This document shows positions 25,291-33,778 of a DNA stretch of 35,049 nt, in pieces. The notes below the pieces were generated by a model. It ran no database searches and had not been told where the DNA came from. It saw only the letters and a list, made by a program, of their open reading frames with translations. Within the stretch, counting starts at the first letter, position 1; each line of letters begins with the position of its first letter. The position numbers were made by a program, and so were the translations under genes. The stretch comes from DAIMZI01 sp036734025 (GTDB taxonomy: Bacteria; Pseudomonadota; Alphaproteobacteria; Rhizobiales; Rhodomicrobiaceae): contig DAIMZI010000020.1 in the NCBI GenBank assembly GCA_036734025.1, forward strand, positions 1 to 35,049, in the 5' to 3' direction.

Positions 25291-26773
25291 AAGCGGTCAT
25301 GCCGGGTCGATATACGGCGTGTGCAGGCGTCTTCACGATGATTGTCGTGCGTGTCAACTCAACCGCCGAGCTCGTGAGAGCGGAGTGAACCGCCTTCGGC
25401 TGGCTGAGCTGGGCATAAAGCCACAGGCATCCCGCCGCCGCGAGGAGCGCCGCGACCAGGCCAACGCCAACCAGCGCCAGACGATTGGCACGGTCGCGCT
25501 GCTGCCTGCGGTTGAATTCATAGGCAAAATGCCGGTCGCGGATCGCGTCCGGCCTGATCGCCTGCGCGATTACCTTGGGCGCTGGCCGATCGGCTGCCGC
25601 GACGTGCTGTTCCAGCCTGTCTGCCTGCTCGCCGTCGAACTCGTCCTCGATTTGCGATATCCAGTCGGCATGTGCTGCCGCCTTCGCCGGGCGTTCGGGC
25701 TGGACATCGTCTTCGCCGATGCTGGCTTTTTGCTCGATACGCTCGCGCAGCGAGCTATGCCCGCGCGGTGTCGCCGCGATCAGCAGGCTCACCCGGTTGC
25801 GCAGATCCGAGACGCCTTCATCCAGACTTTTCTGGAGCATCTCGGTGCGCGTGCTGAGCGAGCGGGTCTCCTCCACGCAGATGCCAATCCGGCTCTCAAG
25901 CCGGTCCAGCCTGGCCACGGGAAAGGTCAGCTTCATATCGGCGGCCACGCGCTTTGCCGTGAGCGCGGCAGTCTGGCGGGCAACGGCGGCGCCGGTGCGG
26001 ATGGCGAGTTTTTCCGAATCGCGCTTGATCAGCGATATCGCGTGCTTCGAGCCCTCCATATGCTCATGCAAATCGTTCAGACGGCTTTCCAGCTTTTCGA
26101 TGTCGGTCCTGGCGGCGATCTTCGCCAGATGGACCCGCGAGAATTCACCGAGGCGGACGTCCATCGTGCTGAGCAGCTCGCGCCCGCCGCGCACCTGACG
26201 CGCAGCCATTTCATCGAGCTTGAGTTCCAGCGCCGCCACCCGCTTCAGCACTTCGCTGGCATCCAGTTCACTCTTGTCGCTGTCAAGCGTGGCATCGAGC
26301 CGTTCACGCAACCGAGCGAAATGCTGGGCGATCCATTTCTGGCTGGGCGCATCGAGCGCCAACGTCATTTTGTGCTGCGTGTGCTCGTCGCGTGGCGCGG
26401 GCCGTTGCGGTTTGGCGAGTAAGGCCGACAAATCGGCCAGCCCCTGCGCGATGCGTTCTTCATAAAGGCGTGTCTGGTCGGAGCGTGTCCATTCCCGCCA
26501 GGCCTGATCGCGTTTGCTCGCGGCGCTCGCGCGCGGCTTGCCGCGACTGTCGTCGCGATCAGCGGCCAGAGCCGCGCTGAAGGCGGCAACCTTATCCTGC
26601 ATTCCGTGCACGCCGGAGGCTGCGCCGGCGCGGTCGTCTTCCATCTCACCCAGATGTTTCTTCAGATCTTCAAGCGCCTGAAAATGCGCTCTGGAATAGC
26701 GGCCGCGCGCGACGACATGCTCGGCTGCGCGGCCAGGTCTTTGCGCGTCTTTGTGGGGATCGAAGCTGGACAT
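25265..26773 (-). CDS. Coiled-coil protein with a single C-terminal membrane helix, function unknown
   Basis: 502 residues. About 430 cytoplasmic residues are charged, rich in Ala, Arg, Glu and Leu, with several likely coiled-coil stretches (for example ASEVLKRVAALELKLDEMAA and TDIEKLESRLNDLHEHMEG). One membrane helix lies at about 432-456 (LALVGVGLVAALLAAAGCLW). A 46-residue periplasmic tail rich in Thr and Pro follows. The layout recalls the cytoplasmic half of polar organisers such as PodJ, but no SEL1 repeats or peptidoglycan-binding domain are present, so identity with PodJ is not claimed. It is transcribed towards the ubiH-like gene and overlaps its end. Confidence 0.7.
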   Translation of the reverse strand: MSSFDPHKDAQRPGRAAEHVVARGRYSRAHFQALEDLKKHLGEMEDDRAGAASGVHGMQDKVAAFSAALAADRDDSRGKPRASAASKRDQAWREWTRSDQTRLYEERIAQGLADLSALLAKPQRPAPRDEHTQHKMTLALDAPSQKWIAQHFARLRERLDATLDSDKSELDASEVLKRVAALELKLDEMAARQVRGGRELLSTMDVRLGEFSRVHLAKIAARTDIEKLESRLNDLHEHMEGSKHAISLIKRDSEKLAIRTGAAVARQTAALTAKRVAADMKLTFPVARLDRLESRIGICVEETRSLSTRTEMLQKSLDEGVSDLRNRVSLLIAATPRGHSSLRERIEQKASIGEDDVQPERPAKAAAHADWISQIEDEFDGEQADRLEQHVAAADRPAPKVIAQAIRPDAIRDRHFAYEFNRRQQRDRANRLALVGVGLVAALLAAAGCLWLYAQLSQPKAVHSALTSSAVELTRTTIIVKTPAHAVYRPGMTAFSAPPGPV

Positions 26774-27127
26774 CGTCGATGACCTTGAAAATGGGACGAG
26801 GGCATCTCGCGCTCTTTCGAGGGCCCGCGTGCGTGTGAAATCCTGTCAAAGCTTGACTGAGCCGGCAGCGCCCCCCTGACGCACAGCCGCCTTAACATCG
26901 CAAATGCCCATTCGTGATTAGACTTAAATTGAAGTATTGAAGTAAACATTCGGTAAAGCAGGCGAGCCTGATGCGACAAAAATTGCAATTTTCTTCAAAT
27001 TTGCAAACGCACGGCTTATCTTCCGCCGCATTCAGGCCAAGCGCGGCCATTAGCATGATGAACAAGGCGAAGGCCGTATTCGCAAGGCGAAGGCCGTATT
27101 CGCAAAGTCTCGTCCCGGGAGGATGAC
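26774..27127. promoter_or_regulatory. Divergent intergenic region with two tandem repeats
   Basis: The 354-bp spacer between the coiled-coil gene and the secreted hypothetical gene is AT-rich in its middle (about 26925-27020). It contains an 8-bp tandem repeat TTGAAGTA x2 (26929-26944) and a 20-bp tandem repeat (27063-27102). No open frame here looks like a gene. Promoters for both flanking genes are expected. Confidence 0.5.
27063..27102 (+). repeat. 20-bp perfect tandem duplication in a 5' leader
   Basis: CAAGGCGAAGGCCGTATTCG occurs twice without a gap, followed by CAA of a partial third copy. It ends 14 bp ahead of the ribosome site of the next gene. The 20-bp period is close to two helical turns, so two protein copies could bind the same face. 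Simple slippage is equally possible. Confidence 0.9.
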
Positions 27128-27667
27128 ATGAAACCGATAAACCGTTCGAGGCGGCACCCCGGCGCAGTTCTTATGGGCGCATCCTGCGTGCTGCTCCTTG
27201 CCGTGGGGCTGGCGGGAGCGCAGGCCCAGAGCTTTCCCGAGGAAGATAGCCGCTATTCCATGACCCCTGTCGAGGATGGCTTCCTGCGTCTGGACACGCG
27301 TACCGGCGCCATGTCGCTCTGCCAGCGCGAAGAGGGGGCATGGGTCTGCAAGCAGATCGCCGATGATGCGCCCGCGCCAAGCGCAGATATGTCCGATGCC
27401 GCCCGTGAGATCGAAGCGCTGCGCGAGGAGAACCGCCGGCTGCGCCTTCAGCCCGGCCAGGGCAAGCGGTCAAGCGAGCGGCTTGGCGAAGCGCCTTATG
27501 CAGGCCCGCCATACAGCGACAGCCCGCCCAGAACGCCGGAGCGCGAGCGCAGCCAGTTGCCGAGCGAAGAGGAGGTCGATCGGATGATGGACCTGATGGA
27601 ACGGTTCATAGAACGCTTCAAGGGCATCATCGAGCGCCTCGAAGGCGAAGGCCGCCGACCGATCTGA
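27128..27667 (+). CDS. Secreted hypothetical protein with coiled-coil tail
   Basis: 179 residues, start after GGGAGG at 5 bp. A signal peptide covers about 1-34 (VLLLAVGLAGAQAQ). The core GFLRLDTRTGAMSLCQREEGAWVCKQ has two cysteines flanking a compact beta element, a pattern I associate with small secreted alphaproteobacterial proteins of unknown function. A helical EIEALREENRRLRLQ coiled coil follows, then a Pro/Ser-rich linker and an acidic-basic amphipathic helix (DRMMDLMERFIERFKGIIE). No catalytic motif is seen. A structural or envelope-associated role is plausible but not shown. Confidence 0.8.
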   Translation: MKPINRSRRHPGAVLMGASCVLLLAVGLAGAQAQSFPEEDSRYSMTPVEDGFLRLDTRTGAMSLCQREEGAWVCKQIADDAPAPSADMSDAAREIEALREENRRLRLQPGQGKRSSERLGEAPYAGPPYSDSPPRTPERERSQLPSEEEVDRMMDLMERFIERFKGIIERLEGEGRRPI

Positions 27668-27742
27668 AGCGCGCCCAAAAAGCCCGATGCGGCGTCAATT
27701 TCACTCTGGCATGGGCGCAATGATAGCGGTAGCCTCGCAAAG

Positions 27743-28225
27743 ATGGCCGAGAAGAGTTCAAAGGACCCGCCCGCCGATCCGTCTTCCCTCCGGGACCTTG
27801 CCCAGGCGAATGCCACGATCGAATTCGCCACGCACGGGCCGGGTTTTGTCGATATCACCGCGCGGGTCGCAGGTTTCATTGACGAGATTGGCGCCGTGCA
27901 GGGGCTTCTCAGCGCGTTCATAGCGCACACTTCCGCCTCGCTGACCATCCAGGAAAATGCCGACCCGGCAGTGCAGCAGGACCTGCTCGACGCGCTGGCG
28001 AAACTGGCCCCCGAACATGGCCAATATCGTCACGACACCGAAGGTGCCGATGACATGCCGGCACATATCAAGACGATGCTGACATCGGTCAGCCTGTCGA
28101 TCCCGGTCTTCGAGCGGCGTCTGGCGCTAGGCACATGGCAGGGGATCTTCGTCATCGAACATCGCGCGAGGCCACAGCGCCGGCGGATCGAACTGACCTT
28201 CATCGGTTCGATGGGCGCGCCGTGA
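27743..28225 (+). CDS. YjbQ / UPF0047 family protein
   Basis: 160 residues including about 20 extra at the N-terminus. Family landmarks are FIAHTSASLTIQENAD, YRHDTEGADDMPAHIKTML and LGTWQGIFVIEHR near the C-terminus. These histidines and acidic residues line a metal site in solved structures. Family members are annotated as secondary thiamine-phosphate synthases because E. coli YjbQ can replace ThiE when overexpressed; the physiological role is unsettled. The ribosome site is weak (no clear Shine-Dalgarno), so the exact start is uncertain. Confidence 0.9.
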   Translation: MAEKSSKDPPADPSSLRDLAQANATIEFATHGPGFVDITARVAGFIDEIGAVQGLLSAFIAHTSASLTIQENADPAVQQDLLDALAKLAPEHGQYRHDTEGADDMPAHIKTMLTSVSLSIPVFERRLALGTWQGIFVIEHRARPQRRRIELTFIGSMGAP

Positions 28226-28412
28226 GCGGACCGTTTTCCGCAAGCTGCGCGCCCCGCTCGGAACGGCGACCTGTTGGCAACACTCAGCTTCCTGTTGACA
28301 GTAACGTTAATGCGACGGCTGGTCTGGATTCTGCCAGAAGTTTAGATAGTTTCCTCAATATCGACAGTGCCGGCGATATCTGCGCGGGGCGTACAGTAAG
28401 GGACAAAGCCGA

Positions 28413-28790
28413 ATGAAGACGGGCCTGATTTTGCAGCGTATCCTGCTGGCTGAAGACGACGAATCGATGCGCCGGTTCCTGACCAAGGCGCTGGAGCGCG
28501 CGGGCTACGAGGTTCGCGCTTTCGGTGACGGCGCCAAGGCTTATCGCTGCCTGAAGCGCGAGCCGTTCACCCTTCTGCTCACTGATATCGTGATGCCGGA
28601 GATGGACGGGATCGAACTGGCGCGGCGCGCCGCCGAACTGGACCCGGACCTGAAGATCATGTTCATCACCGGCTTTGCCGCCGTCGCGCTGCACCCCGAA
28701 GCGCAGACGCCGCGCAACGCCAAGATCCTCTCAAAGCCGATCCATCTGCGCCATCTGGTCGATGAGGTCGATCGCCTGCTGGCCGCCTGA
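28413..28790 (+). CDS. cpdR: CpdR-type single-domain response regulator
   Basis: 125 residues, a receiver domain with no output domain. The phospho-acceptor is D58 (LLTDIVMPEMDGIEL). The acidic pair D15/D16 (LLAEDDESM), T86 (FITGF) and K108 (LSKPIHL) complete the switch residues. The body matches CpdR of alphaproteobacteria. In Caulobacter, unphosphorylated CpdR primes ClpXP for degradation of cell-cycle proteins and is controlled by the CckA-ChpT phosphorelay. The start retains a few extra residues (MKTGLILQRILL) relative to the common MKRILL; an in-frame TTG at 28431 is an alternative. No partner kinase lies nearby. Confidence 0.9.
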   Translation: MKTGLILQRILLAEDDESMRRFLTKALERAGYEVRAFGDGAKAYRCLKREPFTLLLTDIVMPEMDGIELARRAAELDPDLKIMFITGFAAVALHPEAQTPRNAKILSKPIHLRHLVDEVDRLLAA

Positions 28791-28837
28791 ACCCGATCAA
28801 CCATGCCCACCGTGCGGCCGGGTCGCTCGCGCCCCGA

Positions 28838-30112
28838 TCAGATCACCCGCAACAGCGCGTGGCGCTTCTTGCCCATTGACAGTTTGACGGCACCGTCGAC
28901 CAGATCATCAGGCCCCAGCTTGGTGCGGTCGTCCGTTACGGGCCTGTCATTCACACGCGCCCCGCCGCCCTTGATCGAGCGGCGCACATCGCTGTTGGTC
29001 TGGCCCAGTCCGGCGCGCACGAACGCGCTGAGCACACCGATACCGCCTTCCAGCTCTGCCCGGCTGACATCGATCGTGGGCAATCCGCTCGCAGCCGCGC
29101 CCTGTTCGAACGTCTCGCGGGCGGTCTGCGCGGCGGCCTCGGCGGCTTGTGCACCGTGCGCCAGCGCGGTGGCTTCACTCGCCAGACGCTTCTTCGCCTC
29201 GTTAAGCTCTGCGCCTTCCAGCTTTTCGAGCCTTACGATCTCATCGAGCGGCAGTTCGGTGTACAGGCGCAGAAAACGTCCGACATCGCTGTCCTCGGTG
29301 TTGCGCCAGAATTGCCAATAGTCATAAGGGCTGAGCAGATCGGCATTGAGCCAGACCGCGCCGCCCGCCGTCTTGCCCATCTTGGCGCCCGAAGCCGTGG
29401 TCAGCAGCGGTGTGGTGAGGCCGAACAGCTCATGGCCCTCGGCCCGCCGGGCCAGCTCCACGCCATTGATGATGTTGCCCCACTGGTCGGACCCGCCCAT
29501 CTGCAGCCGGCAGTCATGGCGGCGGCGCAACTCGAGGAAATCATAGGCCTGAAGGAGCATGTAGTTGAATTCGAGGAAGGTCAGCGGCTGTTCACGCTCC
29601 AGGCGCAGGCGTACCGAATCAAATGTCAGCATGCGGTTGATCGTGAAGTGCCGGCCATAATCGCGCAGAAACTCCACATAGCCCAGTTCGCGCAGCCATT
29701 CTTCATTATCGACATAACGCGCGGCATTGTCCGACGAGCCGAAATCAAGAAACTTGTCGAATGTGCCACCGATGCTTTTCTTGTTCTGCTCGATCTGTTC
29801 AAGGGTGAGCATCTGGCGGGTTTCGTCCTTGCCAGACGGATCACCGATCTTGGTGGTGCCGCCGCCCAGCAGCACAATGGGCCGATGACCGCAGTTTTGC
29901 AGCCAGCGCAGCATCATGATACCTGTCAGATGGCCGACATGCAGGCTCGACGCCGTGAGATCAAAGCCTATATAGGCGGTTACTGTCTCCTTGTGGGCAA
30001 GCGCATCCAGACCGGCTTCGTCCGTGCATTGATGGATGAAGCCGCGCTGCGACAAGGTGGCGAGAAGCTCGGATCTGTATCTGGCGGTTGTTTTTTTGCT
30101 GCTCTTGGCCAA
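28838..30112 (-). CDS. tyrS: Tyrosyl-tRNA synthetase
   Basis: 424 residues if translation begins at the TTG at 30112, which has GGAG 9 bp upstream. The reading frame is open to an ATG at 30208, but that adds 32 residues without similarity and would overlap anmK. It is a class I synthetase with the HIGH-type motif HVGH at 58-61, the KMSKS-type KMGKT at 244-248, GGSDQWGN in the tyrosine pocket, and a C-terminal S4-like RNA-binding domain. It charges tRNA-Tyr. It is divergent from anmK, with about 90 bp between starts. Confidence 0.95.
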   Translation of the reverse strand: MAKSSKKTTARYRSELLATLSQRGFIHQCTDEAGLDALAHKETVTAYIGFDLTASSLHVGHLTGIMMLRWLQNCGHRPIVLLGGGTTKIGDPSGKDETRQMLTLEQIEQNKKSIGGTFDKFLDFGSSDNAARYVDNEEWLRELGYVEFLRDYGRHFTINRMLTFDSVRLRLEREQPLTFLEFNYMLLQAYDFLELRRRHDCRLQMGGSDQWGNIINGVELARRAEGHELFGLTTPLLTTASGAKMGKTAGGAVWLNADLLSPYDYWQFWRNTEDSDVGRFLRLYTELPLDEIVRLEKLEGAELNEAKKRLASEATALAHGAQAAEAAAQTARETFEQGAAASGLPTIDVSRAELEGGIGVLSAFVRAGLGQTNSDVRRSIKGGGARVNDRPVTDDRTKLGPDDLVDGAVKLSMGKKRHALLRVI

Positions 30113-30202
30113 TGAGGATCGCTCCGCAGGTTTCAGGACGCTTCGGGAAACTTGTTTTGATCTGCACGGGTTGCCGTGGCATGTAGCAGCTTTGGGGGTG
30201 GA

Positions 30203-31354
30203 ATGCATCAGGACAAATCCAAAAATCCCGTGACAGCACTGGGCATGATGAGCGGCACGTCCATGGATGGGGTCGATGTCGCCGTCATCGTCACCGATGG
30301 CGAGCGTATCGCCAGCGTCGGCCCCTCGGCGACCAGACCATATACCGCCGATGAACGACGCCTGCTGCGTTCAGCAGGCGCGGATGCTGCTGGTATGGAG
30401 GATCGCAACGCCAGACCCGGCTCGCTGGCGCAGGCCGAGGCCATGATCACGCAGGCGCACATCGAGGCTGCTAAAGCCTTTCTGGTCGGCCATCCCGAGC
30501 TGGCCGAGGAGATAGCGGTTATCGGTTTCCATGGCCACACCGTGTTGCACCGACCCGAGGCCGGGCTTACCGTGCAGATCGGCGACGGGCAGGTGCTGGC
30601 CGAGGCGCTGGGGCGCACGGTTGTGCATGATCTGCGCGCTGCCGATGTCGCGGCCGGCTGACAGGGCGCGCCGCTGGTGTGCGCCTATCATCAGGCGATG
30701 GTCAAGGCGTCGGGCCGGGAGATTCCGGCCGCCGTGCTGAATACCGGCGGGGTCGCCAACCTGACATGGGTCGGGGCGGGCGGCGAACTGCTGGCCTTCG
30801 ATACCGGGCCCGGCAATGCGATGATCGATGAATGGGCGCTGCGCCATACCGGCGAGCCGATGGACAGGGACGGCGCGCTGGCAAACCGGGGGGAAGTGGA
30901 CAAGGCCGCCTTGCAGGCGCTGGAAGCCGATGAACGTCTGCGCGCCTATTTCCTGGCGCCGCCGCCCAAATCGCTCGACCGCGGCGATTTTGTCCACAGT
31001 GCGCAGGCCGTCGCGCATCTCAGCCCGGAAGACGGCGCCGCGACCTTGTGCGCCTTTGCCGCCCATGCGGTGGCGCTTGCGGTTGCGCATCTGCCCGGCT
31101 CGCCGAAATGCTGGATAGCCAGCGGCGGCGGCGTGCACAATCCGGTGCTCATGCGCGAGTTGCGCAAGCGCGTTGCGGAGGATCTTGTCAGTGCCGACAG
31201 TATCGGCTGGCAAGGTGATTTTCTCGAAGCCCAGGCGTTTGCCTATCTGGCGGTGCGCAGCCTGCGCGGCCTGCCGATCACGTTTCCCGGCACGACGGGC
31301 GTGCGCCAGCCCATGACCGGCGGCCGGCTGGCCATGCCCCAGCGCGCCGCATGA
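30203..31354 (+). pseudogene. anmK: anmK, anhydro-N-acetylmuramic acid kinase, interrupted by one in-frame TGA
   Basis: The frame reads through 384 codons of AnmK, except that codon 153 (30659-30661) is TGA. Upstream are GMMSGTSMDGVD (15-25) and HDLRAADVAAG. Immediately after the stop comes QGAPLVCAYHQAM, then NTGGVANLT and FDTGPGNAMIDEW. Intact AnmK has GGQGAP at this point, so the stop replaces the second Gly and one G-to-T change of GGA explains it. TGA is the normal stop of many genes here, so recoding is unlikely. AnmK phosphorylates anhydro-MurNAc from cell-wall recycling. The 152-residue product would lack most of the active site. Both halves otherwise look intact, so the lesion is recent or a sequencing error. 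Confidence 0.9.
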
Positions 31355-31383
31355 TGCGGTGTCGCCGCCCTGAAGGATGACCG

Positions 31384-32304
31384 ATGAGCGAACCGCTCCC
31401 CTTTCGCCGCGACATGAACTTCACCTACGGGACGCCTGCCGAGATAGCGCCGGGCGTGCGCCGTATCGTTGCGCCTAATGCCGGGCCGCTCACCTTCAAG
31501 GGAACGAACACCTATATCGTGGGGCGCGGCGAGGTGGCGCTGATCGACCCCGGACCCGACAGCGATGATCACCGCGCGGCAATCCTGTCGGCTTTGGCGG
31601 GGGCGGGCGAGCGGGTAAGCCATATCCTGATCACTCATACCCATCTCGATCATGTCGCCGGGCTGGCGGCGATGCAGCGGGCCACCGGCGCGCTGTCGGT
31701 GGGGTTCGGCTCCAAAGGGCTGCGCCAGTCCGATACGCTCGGGCCGGGCGGCGCGCGCTTCGCCGATGATGGCTTTTTGCCCGATGTGACGCTGCACGAC
31801 GGCGACCGGCTCGCCGGTGCGGATTGGGAGTTCGAGGCCTGGCATACGCCCGGCCATGCGCCAGACCATCTGTGCTTCTCGCTGCCGGGTACGGGTCTGA
31901 TGTTCAGCGGCGATCATGTCATGGGATGGAACACCAGCGTCGTCGCGCCGCCCGAAGGCAATATGCGCGATTACCTGGCCTCGCTGCACCGTCTGCTGGC
32001 GGCTGATCATGAGGTTTACATGCCCGGCCATGGCGGGCGCATCTATGAGCCGCAACGTCTGGTCAAGGCCTTCATCATGCATCGGCGCTGGCGCGAGAAT
32101 GAGATCGCCGAGCGCCTGCGCGAAGGCCATAGCAGCATTGCGGCCATCACCGCGCTCGTCTATGCCGGCATCAGGCCCGAACTTGAGAGAGCTGCGCAGC
32201 TTTCGGTCCTGGCTCATCTGGAGCACATGGTTGAGACCGGCCGCGCAAGGTCGATCGGCCGTAACGGTCTCGACGGTCAGTATTTGCTCGATGATGGCGC
32301 CTGA
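31384..32304 (+). CDS. Metallo-beta-lactamase-fold hydrolase (LACTB2/glyoxalase II-like)
   Basis: 306 residues. The metal-binding HxHxDH is H85-T-H87-L-D89-H90, followed by the family HTPGHAPDH and FSGDHVMGWNTS. A C-terminal helical region (YMPGHGG, then a winged-helix-like tail) places it with LACTB2-like proteins. Family members hydrolyse thioesters or act as endoribonucleases; neither can be chosen from sequence. The start follows AAGGA at good spacing. It lies 29 bp after anmK and 35 bp before recO, so the three may form a transcript. Confidence 0.92.
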   Translation: MSEPLPFRRDMNFTYGTPAEIAPGVRRIVAPNAGPLTFKGTNTYIVGRGEVALIDPGPDSDDHRAAILSALAGAGERVSHILITHTHLDHVAGLAAMQRATGALSVGFGSKGLRQSDTLGPGGARFADDGFLPDVTLHDGDRLAGADWEFEAWHTPGHAPDHLCFSLPGTGLMFSGDHVMGWNTSVVAPPEGNMRDYLASLHRLLAADHEVYMPGHGGRIYEPQRLVKAFIMHRRWRENEIAERLREGHSSIAAITALVYAGIRPELERAAQLSVLAHLEHMVETGRARSIGRNGLDGQYLLDDGA

Positions 32305-32339
32305 GCCCGCCCGCCCCGCGCCATCACCGAGGTGAGGCG

Positions 32340-33083
32340 ATGCAGTGGTCCGAAGAAGGCGTCGTGCTCAGCGCCCGGCTTCACGGCGAGACAAGTGCCA
32401 TTGCCGAAGTCTTCACCCGCGACCATGGCCGCCATCTGGGGCTGGTGCATGGCGGACGTTCAAGGCGCATGCGTCCGGTGCTGCAACCGGGCAATCTCGT
32501 AGCGTGCACCTGGCGGGCCCGGCTGAGCGAGCATCTAGGTGCGATGAGCGTGGAACTGGTCCAGCCCTTTGCCGTCAAGGTGTTTCATGACCGGCTGGCG
32601 CTGAGCGCGCTGGGCTGGATCTGTGCCGTGACCCGCCTGCTGGCTGAGCGTGATCCGCACCCGGCGCTTTATGGCTCGCTGTGTGAGCTGCTGGGGGCCT
32701 TGGAGCACGTTGATGAGTGGCCCGCGATGCTGGCGCGGTGGGAATTGCAACTGCTCGGGGAGATGGGCTTCGGGCTTGATCTGAGTGCATGCGCGGCGAC
32801 GGGCACGACCGAGGCGCTTGCCTTCGTCTCGCCGCGTTCGGGCCGGGCGGTTTCGGCTGATGCCGGCGCGCCTTATGCCGAGCGACTGTTGCGGTTGCCG
32901 GCTTTCCTGCTGGATGAGGCGCTCTCGCCGGAGGCGGCGGACATCATCGTTGGGCTTGAACTCACCGGCTATTTCCTCGAACGCCACGGCTTTGCGCCGC
33001 AACGCCAGGCCATGCCCGCAGTGCGCGGGCAACTGGTGCGGCTGCTGCGACGTTCATCCGGGGACGGGCCGGCGCGCGCCTGA
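32340..33083 (+). CDS. recO: DNA repair protein RecO
   Basis: 247 residues. The N-terminal OB-fold starts MQWSEEGVVLSARLHGETSA and contains HGRHLGLVHGGRSR; an all-helical C-terminal region follows with WELQLLGEMGFGLDLSACAATG. RecO works with RecF and RecR to load RecA onto SSB-coated single-stranded gaps. This protein lacks the zinc-binding cysteine cluster of some RecO proteins. The start follows GAGGTGAGG. It lies close behind the metallo-hydrolase gene. Confidence 0.94.
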   Translation: MQWSEEGVVLSARLHGETSAIAEVFTRDHGRHLGLVHGGRSRRMRPVLQPGNLVACTWRARLSEHLGAMSVELVQPFAVKVFHDRLALSALGWICAVTRLLAERDPHPALYGSLCELLGALEHVDEWPAMLARWELQLLGEMGFGLDLSACAATGTTEALAFVSPRSGRAVSADAGAPYAERLLRLPAFLLDEALSPEAADIIVGLELTGYFLERHGFAPQRQAMPAVRGQLVRLLRRSSGDGPARA

Positions 33084-33120
33084 GCCGCTCAACCGGGAAC
33101 AGCAACCGAGAAGCCAAGCC

Positions 33121-33234
33121 ATGTTTCTTCAGATCCTGATCGGCTCGATCACACTGGCGGCAAATGGCCTGCTGATCTTCGGATTGACAACCGATGTACT
33201 TGTCGATTTCCTGACGCGACTGCGCCGTAGTTGA
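33121..33234 (+). CDS. Possible 37-residue membrane peptide
   Basis: A short frame encodes MFLQILIGSITLAANGLL..., with one hydrophobic helix and an Arg-rich end (TRLRRS). It fills the gap between recO and the acetyltransferase gene. The upstream GAGAAG is only a weak ribosome site. It could be a genuine small membrane protein or chance. Confidence 0.35.
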   Translation: MFLQILIGSITLAANGLLIFGLTTDVLVDFLTRLRRS

Positions 33235-33282
33235 AGCCCGTGTGCTCATAAGCCCAACGAAACCGACGCACCAGTCACCACC

Positions 33283-33711
33283 ATGGCATCACTCCCGCAA
33301 ATCGAGTTGCTGGCCGAGTTGAGCGAGGACGACGAGCAGGCGCTGACTGCGCCGCTCATAGACTTTTCGCTCGACCATGGCGTGGTGTGGGAGCCTGAGC
33401 CGCTCAATCTGGTGCTGCGTCATGAGGGCCGGATCATCGGCGGCCTGCGCGCCAAGATACAGCTTGAATGGCTTTACGTATCGGTGCTGGGCGTGGAGGC
33501 GCAATGGCGCGGTCGGGGCTTTGGCGGCGCGCTGCTGGCCAGGGCGGAGCAGATCGCGCGCGAGCGTGGCTGCCGGGGCGCGTGGCTGAATACGTTCAGC
33601 TATGAGGCGCCGGAATTCTACCGCAAGCAGGGCTATGCCCAGTTCGGCGTGCTGGACGATTTTCCGCCTGGGCGACAGCGGCTGTTCTTCATGAAGCGGC
33701 TGGCGGGGTGA
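33283..33711 (+). CDS. GNAT-family N-acetyltransferase
   Basis: 142 residues, one GNAT domain. The acetyl-CoA-binding motif A is VEAQWRGRGFGGALLARAE (Q/RxxGxG/A type). The LNTFSYEAPEFYRKQGYAQFG segment is motif B, with the conserved Tyr near the C-terminus. The acceptor is unknown; relatives acetylate small amines or protein N-termini. There is no clear Shine-Dalgarno. It is the last high-GC gene before the composition drops at about 33735. Its stop lies inside a GAGGC triple repeat (33710-33724). Confidence 0.9.
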   Translation: MASLPQIELLAELSEDDEQALTAPLIDFSLDHGVVWEPEPLNLVLRHEGRIIGGLRAKIQLEWLYVSVLGVEAQWRGRGFGGALLARAEQIARERGCRGAWLNTFSYEAPEFYRKQGYAQFGVLDDFPPGRQRLFFMKRLAG

Positions 33712-33778
33712 GGCGAGGCGAGGCGGATGTGGTTGGCGCGCGCCCTACGTGGATAGGCTGGATATCAAAAATTCGTAT

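Noticed and set aside
25319..26422. 367-codon plus-strand frame opposite the coiled-coil gene
   Set aside because: Low-complexity Arg/Leu/His-rich translation without a ribosome site; the minus-strand frame is longer, has a membrane helix and a coherent heptad pattern.
28295..28323. TTGACA upstream of cpdR as a sigma-70 promoter
   Set aside because: No acceptable -10 hexamer lies at 16-18 bp.
29147..30115. 322-codon plus-strand frame opposite tyrS
   Set aside because: Antisense shadow of a certain tRNA synthetase gene.
30659..30661. TGA in anmK as recoding (selenocysteine or alternative code)
   Set aside because: Many other genes here end in TGA, family members have Gly at this position, and no selenocysteine-insertion type context is expected for this enzyme.
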